DNA from: Marinilabiliales bacterium | Lineage (GTDB): Bacteria; Bacteroidota; Bacteroidia; Bacteroidales; UBA12077 | Length of the DNA: 8,378 bases | Assembly (NCBI GenBank): GCA_002869305.1 | Contig: PKTC01000008.1 | Coordinates: forward strand, 1 to 8,378 | Direction of reading: 5' to 3' | In this document: in pieces, positions 1-6,906 of the stretch | How positions within the stretch are numbered: position 1 is the stretch's first letter | How the letters are laid out: each line of letters opens with the position of its first letter | Made by a program: the position numbers and the translations under genes | Notes under the pieces: generated by a model | Told to the model about the DNA's origin: nothing | Seen by the model: only the letters and a program-made list of their open reading frames with translations | Database searches by the model: none

Positions 1-22
1 TACAATTAAAACTTAATATACC

Positions 23-64
23 ATGGCAAATAAAATGAAAGCCCTTGTTAAGTCAAAGCCTTAA
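23..64 (+). pseudogene. tdh: Severed 5' end of tdh, ending in an in-frame TAA
   Basis: Reading from ATG 23 or, more likely, ATG 35, the frame gives MKALVKSKP, then TAA at 62-64, then KGLWMEE running into the main Tdh frame. E. coli Tdh begins MKALSKLKAEEGIWM, so the two align without a gap and the stop replaces the Glu at position 10. A GAA-to-TAA change, one base, is the simplest explanation. The coding match on both sides of the stop argues that this was part of a full-length gene until recently, or that the base is a sequencing error. ATG 35 matches the usual Tdh start; ATG 23 would add MANK. Confidence 0.8.
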
Positions 65-76
65 AAGGGATTATGG

Positions 77-1057
77 ATGGAAGAAGTTGATATTCCAGAG
101 ATAGGGGTAAACGATATTCTTATTAAAGTTAAAAAATCAGCAATTTGTGGAACTGATTTACATATATACCGATGGGATGAATGGTCACAAAATACCATAG
201 AGATTGGGCAAACAATAGGACATGAATATGTAGGGACTGTTGCTAAAATGGGAGAAGGAGTAACAGGATTTCAAATTGGAGATCGAGTTACTGGGGAAGG
301 ACATATTGCGTGCGGACATTGTAGGAACTGTAGAAGAGGAAGAAAGCATGTCTGCGAAAATACAGTTGGAATCGGTGTAAATATTAATGGTTCATTTGCT
401 GAGTATGTTAAGGTTCCTTCATCGAATGTTATGAAAATGAATGATGCAATTTCAGACGATATGTTGGCTATTATGGATCCTTTTGGGAATGCCACACACA
501 CTGCTTTATCATGGCCTTTATTAGGTGAAGACGTTTTAGTGACGGGAGCAGGTTTAATAGGAAGCATGTGTGTTGCTATTGCAAAATTTGCTGGAGCACG
601 GTATGTTGTAGCTACCGAAACAAATGAGTTCAGAATTGAATTGGCAAAAAAAATGGGAGCAACAAGAGTTGTTAATCCATTGAAGGAAAATCTAAATGAT
701 GTAATGAAAGATCTTGGAATGATTGGCTTTGATATTGGATTGGAATGTTCAGGATCTCCTCATGCATTTAATGATATGCTGGATTCTATGTATAATTCAG
801 GAAAAATCTCACTGTTAGTAATTCTTCCCCCAAAAACAGGAATTAATTGGGATAAGGTAATCTTCAAGGGTCTTACTTTAAAAGGTATTTATGGTCGCGA
901 AATGTTTGAAACATGGTATCAAATGGAACAAATGTTACATACCGGATTGGATTTAAGCCCAATGATTACCCATCAGTTTCCAATTAATGAATTTGATAAA
1001 GGTTTTCAAATAATGGACGAAGGGAATAGTGGAAAAGTAATTTTAAATTGGGAATAA
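77..1057 (+). CDS. tdh: L-threonine 3-dehydrogenase, N-terminally interrupted
   Basis: This zinc-dependent medium-chain dehydrogenase oxidises L-threonine with NAD+ to 2-amino-3-ketobutyrate, the first step of threonine breakdown to glycine and acetyl-CoA in the cytoplasm. The 326-residue open frame matches E. coli Tdh (341 aa, from memory) almost end to end. The catalytic zinc ligands are C24 (ICGTD) and H49 (GHEYVG). The structural zinc cysteines are C79, C82, C85 and C93, and the NAD-binding GAGLIG lies at 157-162. All are offset by exactly 14 from E. coli numbering, so 14 N-terminal residues are missing from this frame. They are encoded in frame at 35-76 but cut off by TAA at 62-64. Translation could restart at ATG 77, which has AAGGGA six bases upstream. 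The gene lies 13 bases before gltX. The partner gene kbl is not in the window. Family identity is certain; whether the product is functional is not. Confidence 0.9.
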   Translation: MEEVDIPEIGVNDILIKVKKSAICGTDLHIYRWDEWSQNTIEIGQTIGHEYVGTVAKMGEGVTGFQIGDRVTGEGHIACGHCRNCRRGRKHVCENTVGIGVNINGSFAEYVKVPSSNVMKMNDAISDDMLAIMDPFGNATHTALSWPLLGEDVLVTGAGLIGSMCVAIAKFAGARYVVATETNEFRIELAKKMGATRVVNPLKENLNDVMKDLGMIGFDIGLECSGSPHAFNDMLDSMYNSGKISLLVILPPKTGINWDKVIFKGLTLKGIYGREMFETWYQMEQMLHTGLDLSPMITHQFPINEFDKGFQIMDEGNSGKVILNWE

Positions 1058-1070
1058 ACACCATCATCTG

Positions 1071-2603
1071 ATGAATAACAGAAAAGTAAGAGTTAGATTC
1101 GCACCAAGTCCAACGGGTCCATTGCATATGGGAGGCGTTAGAACGGCCTTGTTTAATTATCTTTTTGCAAAGAAAAACAACGGTCATTTTATTTTAAGAA
1201 TTGAGGACACCGATCAAACAAGATATGTACAAGGTGCTGAAGATTATATTATTGAATCACTTAAGTGGTGTGGAATTGAAATTGATGAAGGTATTGAAGA
1301 AGGTGGCGCTTACGGTCCATATCGACAGTCTGATAGAAAGGAGATATACAAGGAATTTGCAGAGAGCCTTATAGAATCCGGGAAAGCGTATTATGCTTTC
1401 GACACGCCAGAGGAGCTTGATGCAATGAGGGAGCGACTTAAGGAGGAGAAGAGTAGTATTCAGCAATATAATGCTGTTACAAGAACTGACATGAGAAATT
1501 CTCTCACTTTACCTGAAGAAGAAACGAACAGCCTCCTAAAAGAAAGCCCATATGTGGTTAGATTTAAAATGCCAGACAATGAGGAAGTTATCGTTGAGGA
1601 TATAATACGAGGTAAGGTTAAAGTAAATACAAATCAACTGGATGATAAAGTACTGTTTAAATCCGACGGAATGCCTACCTATCATTTGGCAAATGTGGTT
1701 GATGATCATTTAATGAAAATATCTCATGTTATTCGTGGAGAAGAATGGTTACCTTCTTTACCATTGCATGTAATGTTATATAGGGCATTTGGATGGGAAG
1801 CATCTCAACCAGAATTTGCACATCTACCATTATTACTTAAACCAAGTGGCAAAGGAAAACTAAGTAAAAGAGATGGTGATGCATTAGGTTTTCCGGTATT
1901 TCCTTTGGAGTGGACAGATCCAAAAACAGGAGAAGTTTCTAGAGGATATCGCGAGGATGGATATTTCCCAGAAGCATTTGTAAATATGCTGGCCTTATTA
2001 GGATGGAATCCGGGAACGGAAGAAGAAATAATATCTATGCGAGATTTAATATCATCATTTGATTTACATAAGGTACATAAGGCCGGCGCAAAATTTGATC
2101 ATGAGAAGGCAAAATGGTTTAATCATAAATACTTAGTGAATCGCTCTGATGAAAAATTGGCTAGACTCTATCAAAAAGTATTAAGAGAAAAAGGAATTAG
2201 TGTTGAAGACATTTATGTAATAAATGTTGTAAAGCTTATAAAGGAAAGAACAAATTTTGTTTCGGAATTTTGGGATCAGTCATATTTCTTTTTTAAAGCA
2301 CCAACTGAATATGATGCAAAGTTTGTAAAAAAACGCTGGAAAGATAATACCAATAAAATTTTGTCGGAATTAAAAATGCAATTTGAAATAGTTGAGACTT
2401 TTAATCATGAAAACCTGGAAAAAGTAATTCAGGATTTTCTAGAAGGAAAAGAGTTTGGAATGGGACAAGTTATGAATCCTCTTAGGTTAACACTTGTAGG
2501 TGCAGGAATTGGTCCTGGTGTTCTTGAAATTGCTGAACTGATTGGTAAAGAAGAAACCCTGCGAAGACTTCAGGCTGGATTGGATAATATAAAAAAAGAG
2601 TAA
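1071..2603 (+). CDS. gltX: Glutamate--tRNA ligase (GluRS)
   Basis: This class I aminoacyl-tRNA synthetase charges tRNA-Glu with glutamate using ATP in the cytoplasm. The N-terminus RVRFAPSPTGPLHMGG carries the HIGH motif as HMGG at residues 19-22. The KMSKS loop is KLSKR at 263-267. The catalytic domain includes the usual RIEDTD segment and the HVIRGEEWLPS region before the KMSKS loop; the C-terminal part is the helical anticodon-binding domain. At 510 residues it is longer than E. coli GltX (about 471). Part of the extra length is the segment at about 274-296 (FPLEWTDPKTGEVSRGYRED) just after KLSKR, which I associate from memory with Bacteroidota GluRS. The start at ATG 1071 is supported by immediate homology and lies 13 bases after tdh. 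The next gene begins 11 bases downstream, so an operon is likely. Because glnS is also present, this enzyme is probably discriminating for tRNA-Glu (inference). Confidence 0.97.
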   Translation: MNNRKVRVRFAPSPTGPLHMGGVRTALFNYLFAKKNNGHFILRIEDTDQTRYVQGAEDYIIESLKWCGIEIDEGIEEGGAYGPYRQSDRKEIYKEFAESLIESGKAYYAFDTPEELDAMRERLKEEKSSIQQYNAVTRTDMRNSLTLPEEETNSLLKESPYVVRFKMPDNEEVIVEDIIRGKVKVNTNQLDDKVLFKSDGMPTYHLANVVDDHLMKISHVIRGEEWLPSLPLHVMLYRAFGWEASQPEFAHLPLLLKPSGKGKLSKRDGDALGFPVFPLEWTDPKTGEVSRGYREDGYFPEAFVNMLALLGWNPGTEEEIISMRDLISSFDLHKVHKAGAKFDHEKAKWFNHKYLVNRSDEKLARLYQKVLREKGISVEDIYVINVVKLIKERTNFVSEFWDQSYFFFKAPTEYDAKFVKKRWKDNTNKILSELKMQFEIVETFNHENLEKVIQDFLEGKEFGMGQVMNPLRLTLVGAGIGPGVLEIAELIGKEETLRRLQAGLDNIKKE

Positions 2604-2614
2604 AATAATGAATA

Positions 2615-3289
2615 ATGGATTTCCCTGAAGATTATTTTTTAGATTTTCATGCACATGAGCAGTTGCCGGCTGAAAAGGAAATTGTTATTCAGAGCTTATT
2701 TTTGCAAAATGATCTTATCACTCCAAAAAGTGATAAGATTTTTTTTACTGCAGGACTTCATCCCTGGCATTCAGATAAGATTTCCATAGAAGAAATAAGC
2801 GATCGTTTAGGATTATTAATACAAAACAAATCTATAATTGCAATTGGAGAAACTGGTATTGATAAAATCAAAGGACCCGATCTTGATATTCAACTTCAAG
2901 TGTTGAAAGCTCATATTAAAATTGCAGAGGAAGCTCATTTACCAGTTATCATTCACTCGGTGAAAGCTCACAATGAGATTTTAAAATTAAAGGTGGACTT
3001 ACAGCCTAAAATTCCATGGGTAATTCATCATTTCAATGGCAGCAGGCAAATGGCATTTGATTTCATCAATCATGGGTTTTACTTGTCCTTAAGTCATCAT
3101 ATATCTAAAAATTCAAGACTAAGTGAATATCTTAAAGATCTACCTATTGAAAAGATTTTTTTTGAAACAGATGATTTTGATGTTGATATTAAGAATTTAT
3201 ATAATATTGCAGCCGAAAATATTGGTATATCGATCGATAGTTTAAAAATTCAGATACTAAAAAATCTTAAGAAATTATTAAATGAATAG
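2615..3289 (+). CDS. TatD-family metal-dependent hydrolase, short form
   Basis: The protein belongs to the TatD/amidohydrolase-fold family, whose characterised members are Mg2+-dependent 3'-5' exonucleases or DNases. The expected metal ligands are all visible: H12 and H14 (DFHAH), E79 (IGETGID), H114 (VIIHS), H139 (IHHFNGS) and D186 (FETDD). It also has the GLHPWH segment at 47-52. At 224 residues it is shorter than classical TatD or YcfH (about 260). It lacks the usual basic residue right after the IH.. motif (IHSV in place of IHSR or IHTR) and the Pro after ETD. I believe short forms like this are common in Bacteroidota, so the exact substrate should not be assumed. The start at ATG 2615 follows gltX by 11 bases. 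An ATG at 2608 is out of frame and gives only six residues. The last 8 bases overlap tcdA, which suggests translational coupling. Confidence 0.88.
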   Translation: MDFPEDYFLDFHAHEQLPAEKEIVIQSLFLQNDLITPKSDKIFFTAGLHPWHSDKISIEEISDRLGLLIQNKSIIAIGETGIDKIKGPDLDIQLQVLKAHIKIAEEAHLPVIIHSVKAHNEILKLKVDLQPKIPWVIHHFNGSRQMAFDFINHGFYLSLSHHISKNSRLSEYLKDLPIEKIFFETDDFDVDIKNLYNIAAENIGISIDSLKIQILKNLKKLLNE

Positions 3290-4004
3290 TGAAAATTGGC
3301 AAGCAAGAACAGAATTGTTGATAGGATCGGAAAATAGTAAAAAGCTACAAGGTTCCCATGTGTTGGTTGTTGGATTAGGAGGAGTTGGAGCTTATGCAGC
3401 AGAATGTTTATGCAGGGCAGGGATTGGTGCATTAACAATTGTTGATGGCGATTTAATAACTCCGTCAAATAAAAACAGGCAATTAATAGCGCTGGAAAGC
3501 ACCATAGGGCATCCTAAAGCTGAAATGCTCGGCAAGCGTTTGTTAGATATTAATCCAAAACTTAATTTACATATTATCCAAGAATATATAAAGGATGATA
3601 AAATGATTGAAATCCTGGATAGACCTTATGATTATGTAGTAGATGCAATTGATACGCTATCGCCAAAGGTTTATTTAATTTATCATAGTATTCAAAAAGG
3701 TCTAAAAATTGTAAGTTCATTAGGTTCGGGAGCTCGCATCGATCCAACCAAAGTTACTATAAAAGATATTTCCAAATCGTATAACTGTAGACTTGGTTTT
3801 TTATTACGAAAAAGATTACGAAAGCTAGGAATTTCTAAAGGATTTAAAGTTGTTTTTTCGGAAAATAAAGCAGAAGAGTCGGCGGTAATAGTTGATGAGC
3901 CTGGAGAAAATAAAAAATCAACGGTAGGTACAATATCTTATATGCCACCAATATATGGTTGTTTCTGTGCTTCTGTTGTTATTGGCGATTTAATGGAAAA
4001 ATAA
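3282..4004 (+). CDS. tcdA: tRNA threonylcarbamoyladenosine dehydratase (E1-like)
   Basis: This ThiF/HesA/MoeB-type E1-like enzyme uses ATP to convert t6A37 of ANN-decoding tRNAs to its cyclic form ct6A. The Rossmann ATP-binding motif GLGGVG lies at residues 31-36. It is followed by the acidic VDGD (D55, D57) and the NxNR-type element NKNR (63-66), then VDAIDTLSPK and SLGSGARIDPTKV. These match the E. coli TcdA (YgdL) pattern IDAIDSVRPK and GGAGGQIDPTQI. At 240 residues it is slightly shorter than E. coli TcdA (about 268). ATG 3282 lies within the end of the TatD-like gene (8-base overlap), so it probably depends on translation of that gene. It is the last gene of the + strand cluster and ends just before a hairpin. 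Other ThiF-family roles are possible in principle, but no thiS- or moaD-like gene is adjacent, and the SGARIDPT region favours TcdA. Confidence 0.9.
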   Translation: MNSENWQARTELLIGSENSKKLQGSHVLVVGLGGVGAYAAECLCRAGIGALTIVDGDLITPSNKNRQLIALESTIGHPKAEMLGKRLLDINPKLNLHIIQEYIKDDKMIEILDRPYDYVVDAIDTLSPKVYLIYHSIQKGLKIVSSLGSGARIDPTKVTIKDISKSYNCRLGFLLRKRLRKLGISKGFKVVFSENKAEESAVIVDEPGENKKSTVGTISYMPPIYGCFCASVVIGDLMEK

Positions 4005-4006
4005 TA

Positions 4007-4031
4007 TACCCGAAATCAATTATTTCGGGTA
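4007..4031. terminator. Hairpin between convergent tcdA and glnS
   Basis: A perfect 10-bp stem (TACCCGAAAT at 4007-4016 with ATTTCGGGTA at 4022-4031) encloses a 5-base loop. It lies 2 bases after the tcdA stop and 12 bases beyond the glnS stop. Read on the minus strand it is followed by TTATTTTTCC, a fair U-rich tail, so it should terminate glnS. On the plus strand the tail is weaker (ATCTATAGTGG, then a T-rich stretch). A shared bidirectional terminator is the natural reading. Confidence 0.82.
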
Positions 4032-4043
4032 ATCTATAGTGGT

Positions 4044-5747
4044 TTATTTATTTTGCTTACTCCATGAATCTTTTAATGGTACTGTTCTGTTAAATACAAG
4101 ATTTCCTGGTTTTGAATCTCTTCTATCAACACAGAAATAACCTAAACGTTGAAACTGATATTTAGATTCTGGCTCTGCATTCTTTAAGCTTGGTTCAAGT
4201 TTGCAGTTTTTAAGAATTTGCAATGATTCAGGATTTAAGAAATCCTTAAAATCTTTATCTTTATGCCCATCAGGAGCCTCATCAACAAATAATCGATCAT
4301 ACAAACGAACCTCTGCATCAACAGCATGTTTTGCCGAAACCCAATGCAATGTTCCTTTTACTTTTCGCTTGCTAGCTTCAGTACCACTTCCACTTTTCGA
4401 ATCTGGATCATAGGTACAACGAAGTTCTGTAATATTTCCTTCTGAGTCCTTAATAACTTGTTCGCATTTAATAATGTAGGCCGCTTTAAGTCTAACTTCT
4501 TTATCTGGAGCTAAACGGAAAAACTTTTTAGGAGCATCTTCCATAAAATCATCCTGCTCAATATACAATTCCCTTGAAAATGGCATTTCTCGGATTCCCA
4601 TATTCTCATCTTCCGGATTATTTTCAATGCGCACGAACTCCTCTTTATCCTCAGGGTAATTGGTGATAACAATTTTTAAAGGATTTAAAACAGACATTAC
4701 ACGAGAAGCTGTTTTGTTGAGATCATCGCGCAAACTATGCTCTAATAAAGCCACATCGATAACATTATCACGCTTAGCAACACCAATTGTATCGGCAAAT
4801 TTTCTTATGGCTTCTGGAGTAAAACCTCTTCTTCTTAATCCAGTAATTGTGGGCATGCGAGGATCGTCCCAACCATTTACAATATTTTTTTGAACCAACT
4901 CCAATAGCTTTCGCTTACTCATAATTGTATAACTTAAGTTGAGCCTTGCGAATTCGATCTGTCTTGGTTTAATATCGCCTTCTGTAAAAACGTTTTCTAA
5001 AAACCATTCATATAAAGGCCTGTGGACTTCAAATTCCAGTGTACAAACAGAATGTGTTATCCCCTCGATATAATCCGATTGCCCGTGAGCAAAATCATAC
5101 ATTGGATATATACACCATTTATTGCCTGTACGATGATGCTCTTTGCGCAACACCCGATACATTATTGGATCTCTCATATGCATGTTAGGCGATGCCATAT
5201 CAATTTTAGCACGAAGAACTCTTTCGCCTTCAGCAAATTCTCCATCTTTCATTCGAGTAAATAAATCGAGGTTTTCTTCGATCGATCGATTTCTAAAAGG
5301 GCTTTCAATACCCTTTTTAGTTGGAGTTCCCCTTTGCTGACTTATGAGCTCAGGAGTTTGATCATCAACATAAGCTTTACCTGATTTGATAATTTTTATA
5401 GCCCATTCGTAAAGTTGTTCAAAATAATCTGAAGCAAAGTGTGGCTCTCCTTCCCAATCAAAACCTAACCATCTAACATCTTCCATTATAGAATCAACGT
5501 ATTCTACTTCTTCTTTACTAGGATTTGTATCGTCGAATCTAAGGTTTGTTTTTCCATTATATTTTTGGGCAAGACCGAAGTTTAAACAGATAGATTTAGC
5601 ATGACCAATATGTAAATATCCATTAGGTTCTGGTGGAAATCTGGTATATACTATTCCATTGTTCTTGTTGTTTCTTAAATCTTCTTCAATAATACTTTCT
5701 ATAAAGTTTAAAGATTTTCTTTCTTCTGATTCCTTGCGTTCTGTCAT
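4044..5747 (-). CDS. glnS: Glutamine--tRNA ligase (GlnRS)
   Basis: This class I synthetase attaches glutamine directly to tRNA-Gln with ATP in the cytoplasm. The 567-residue product shows the GlnRS-specific signature PPEPNGYLHIGHAKS, with HIGH at 46-49. The KMSKS loop appears as IMSKR at 275-279 (SYTIMSKRKL), and LRFDDTNP lies in the catalytic domain. The C-terminal region from about residue 345 corresponds to the paired beta-barrel anticodon-binding domains. Length is close to E. coli GlnS (about 554). The N-terminus has a modest charged extension (residues 1-30). ATG at 5745-5747 is the only good start, with a -7-like promoter element just upstream. The gene converges on tcdA and diverges from folB, so it is probably a single-gene transcript. 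Its presence means tRNA-Gln need not be made through misacylation by GluRS and GatCAB amidation. Confidence 0.97.
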   Translation of the reverse strand: MTERKESEERKSLNFIESIIEEDLRNNKNNGIVYTRFPPEPNGYLHIGHAKSICLNFGLAQKYNGKTNLRFDDTNPSKEEVEYVDSIMEDVRWLGFDWEGEPHFASDYFEQLYEWAIKIIKSGKAYVDDQTPELISQQRGTPTKKGIESPFRNRSIEENLDLFTRMKDGEFAEGERVLRAKIDMASPNMHMRDPIMYRVLRKEHHRTGNKWCIYPMYDFAHGQSDYIEGITHSVCTLEFEVHRPLYEWFLENVFTEGDIKPRQIEFARLNLSYTIMSKRKLLELVQKNIVNGWDDPRMPTITGLRRRGFTPEAIRKFADTIGVAKRDNVIDVALLEHSLRDDLNKTASRVMSVLNPLKIVITNYPEDKEEFVRIENNPEDENMGIREMPFSRELYIEQDDFMEDAPKKFFRLAPDKEVRLKAAYIIKCEQVIKDSEGNITELRCTYDPDSKSGSGTEASKRKVKGTLHWVSAKHAVDAEVRLYDRLFVDEAPDGHKDKDFKDFLNPESLQILKNCKLEPSLKNAEPESKYQFQRLGYFCVDRRDSKPGNLVFNRTVPLKDSWSKQNK

Positions 5748-5787
5748 AACAAAAAGTTAATTTTTCGGTCTTAATTATTTGAACTTA

Positions 5788-5795
5788 CAAAAGTA
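5788..5795 (-). promoter_or_regulatory. Candidate -7 element for glnS
   Basis: On the minus strand these bases read TACTTTTG, a full match to the Bacteroidota -7 consensus TAnnTTTG. They lie about 40 bases before the glnS start codon, giving a predicted leader of roughly 30 bases. I see no TTTG -33 box at the expected distance, so the call rests on the -7 match and position only. Confidence 0.5.
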
Positions 5796-5856
5796 CAGGA
5801 TTTTATCTTATGCTGTATAATTTGTTTTAAAAAATGTGTAAATCGATTTTTAATAA

Positions 5857-5864
5857 TAAATTTG
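5857..5864 (+). promoter_or_regulatory. Candidate -7 element for folB
   Basis: TAAATTTG matches the Bacteroidota -7 consensus TAnnTTTG exactly. An imperfect -33 box, TGTG at 5835-5838, lies 18 bases upstream. Transcription from here would leave a leader of about 20 bases before the folB ATG at 5890. Confidence 0.5.
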
Positions 5865-5889
5865 GTTAAAATTCTAAAATGAATAGGCG

Positions 5890-6240
5890 ATGGGATTAAT
5901 AAAGATTGAAAATATGGAGTTTTATGCATATCACGGTTGCTTTGAAGAGGAGCAAATTGTTGGAAATCGTTTTTTGGTTGATTTATCAATAGAAACTGAC
6001 ATGCAGGTTCCTGCAAAATCAGATGATATTCAAGATGCTCTTAACTATCAGAAAGCATACCTGTTAGTTAAGGAGGAAATGCATAAAAAATCGCATTTAC
6101 TGGAACATATTGCAGGTAGAATATTGGATTCATTATATGATTATTTTGATACAATAAAAAAGGCGGAAGTGAAAGTATCGAAGATGAACCCACCAATGGG
6201 TGGTAAGATGGAGAGGGTTAGCGTTACGCTAAGCAGATAA
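5890..6240 (+). CDS. folB: Dihydroneopterin aldolase
   Basis: FolB cleaves 7,8-dihydroneopterin to 6-hydroxymethyl-7,8-dihydropterin and glycolaldehyde in folate synthesis, in the cytoplasm, usually as an octamer. The 116-residue product has the usual length. It shows FYAYHGCFEEEQIVGNRFLVD near the N-terminus (conserved Glu around 19-21), Y53 in LNYQKAY, E72 in LEHIAGRI, and K98 in SKMNPPMGGKMERV. These correspond to the substrate-binding Tyr and Glu and the catalytic Lys of the family (about Y54, E74 and K100 in S. aureus, from memory). The chosen start is ATG 5890; an ATG at 5879 is out of frame. No other folate gene is adjacent. No convincing terminator follows, so some transcripts may run into the tRNA unit 64 bases downstream. 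Confidence 0.96.
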   Translation: MGLIKIENMEFYAYHGCFEEEQIVGNRFLVDLSIETDMQVPAKSDDIQDALNYQKAYLLVKEEMHKKSHLLEHIAGRILDSLYDYFDTIKKAEVKVSKMNPPMGGKMERVSVTLSR

Positions 6241-6256
6241 AAATAATGATTAAAGA

Positions 6257-6288
6257 TTTGAGTATTGCGAAAAAAAACTCTATTTTTG
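6257..6288 (+). promoter_or_regulatory. Promoter of tRNA-Cys (TTTG-N20-TATTTTTG)
   Basis: TTTG at 6257-6260 and TATTTTTG at 6281-6288 match the Bacteroidota -33 and -7 consensus elements exactly, separated by 20 bases. The predicted start of transcription is about 6294-6296, only some ten bases before the mature 5' end of the tRNA. This is the best promoter in the window. Confidence 0.8.
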
Positions 6289-6304
6289 CTGTCCGATTAA
6301 AATC

Positions 6305-6375
6305 GGTCGCGTGGCCGAGTGGCTAGGCAGCGGTCTGCAAAACCGTGTACGGCGGTTCGAATCCGCCCGTGACCT
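6305..6375 (+). tRNA. tRNA-Cys (anticodon GCA)
   Basis: A complete cloverleaf can be drawn. The acceptor stem is GGTCGCG (6305-6311) with CGTGACC (6368-6374), including one G-T pair. The D stem is GCC/GGC (6314-6316 and 6326-6328). The anticodon stem is GCGGT/ACCGT around the loop CTGCAAA, with GCA at 6337-6339. The T stem is GGCGG/CCGCC around TTCGAAT. The discriminator base is T at 6375 (U73), a cysteine identity element. The 3' CCA is not encoded (CAA follows), so it must be added after transcription. The 71-base length plus CCA fits bacterial tRNA-Cys. The gene has its own promoter and terminator. Confidence 0.96.
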
Positions 6376-6379
6376 CAAC

Positions 6380-6415
6380 AAAAATCCTTTAATGCATTGC
6401 ATTAAAGGATTTTTT
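6380..6415 (+). terminator. Intrinsic terminator after tRNA-Cys
   Basis: A perfect 16-bp stem (6380-6395 with 6399-6414) closes a 3-base ATT loop; its core is ATCCTTTAATGC pairing with GCATTAAAGGAT. The right arm ends in a run of six T, with A-rich sequence on the left arm, so it could work in either direction. It starts five bases after the tRNA 3' end, which identifies it as the tRNA-Cys terminator. Confidence 0.92.
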
Positions 6416-6868
6416 ATTTGAGTATATTGAGTTTTTTGTACACTCACTTAAAATTTACTATTTCCAATTTTCCATAAGACTGCTTAATATTTGTTTAAAA
6501 ATAAATATATGGTGAAAGCAATCGAGAAACACAGCTTTTAACTTTTACGCTATTAATTAGTCGAATTATAAGACTACTTGACGAAATATATTTTCTATTT
6601 CATTAAAGAAAGTATTAATTTAGTTTTTATAAAAGATTTGTTTTTAGTCATTTAGAAGATTAATAGAAGCACAGAGTATCTTGATGTAAACCAATTGAGA
6701 AAGCTCAATAATAAATATATAAAACGAAAAATTATTCATATGCAGCATGGAACTTTTTATATGGTCTTTTAGTTGGGATTCATAGCTGTATTTAGAATTA
6801 TGTGAAATAAGTAAGCACTATGTAGTAAACTCTTAACATTCATCAAGAATTATTATGTATATAGCGCA

Positions 6869-6876
6869 TATTTTTG
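6869..6876 (+). promoter_or_regulatory. Candidate -7 element for the exported-protein pair
   Basis: TATTTTTG fits the TAnnTTTG consensus and is identical to the -7 element of the tRNA-Cys promoter. No TTTG is seen about 20 bases upstream. If used, it gives a leader of roughly 80 bases that contains the inverted repeat at 6907-6929. A match of this kind is not rare in such AT-rich DNA. Confidence 0.35.
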
Positions 6877-6906
6877 AAATAAATAATATAATAAGAAAGT
6901 ATTTGT

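Noticed and set aside
62..64. Recoding or reassignment of TAA in tdh
   Set aside because: TAA ends gltX, tcdA, glnS and folB normally here, and UAA is not a selenocysteine or pyrrolysine codon.
271..567. Open frame on the minus strand inside tdh
   Set aside because: It is antisense to a frame with clear Tdh motifs and shows no protein family of its own.
4201..5340. Several plus-strand open frames of 65-80 codons across glnS
   Set aside because: They are antisense to a complete GlnRS with all motifs and have no recognisable product.
5771..6016. 81-codon minus-strand frame over the folB start and promoter region
   Set aside because: It overlaps folB and both candidate promoters and has no family features.
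6218..6232. Short inverted repeat TTAGCG-TTA-CGCTAA at the end of folB
   Set aside because: The stem is only 6 bp, lies inside the coding sequence and has no T run, so a terminator is not supported.
6246..6326. 26-codon frame starting ATG 6246
   Set aside because: It runs through the tRNA promoter and into the tRNA-Cys gene, so it is not a plausible gene.
6351..6375. Possible integration site at the tRNA-Cys 3' end
   Set aside because: I find no second copy of the tRNA 3' end and no integrase in the window.
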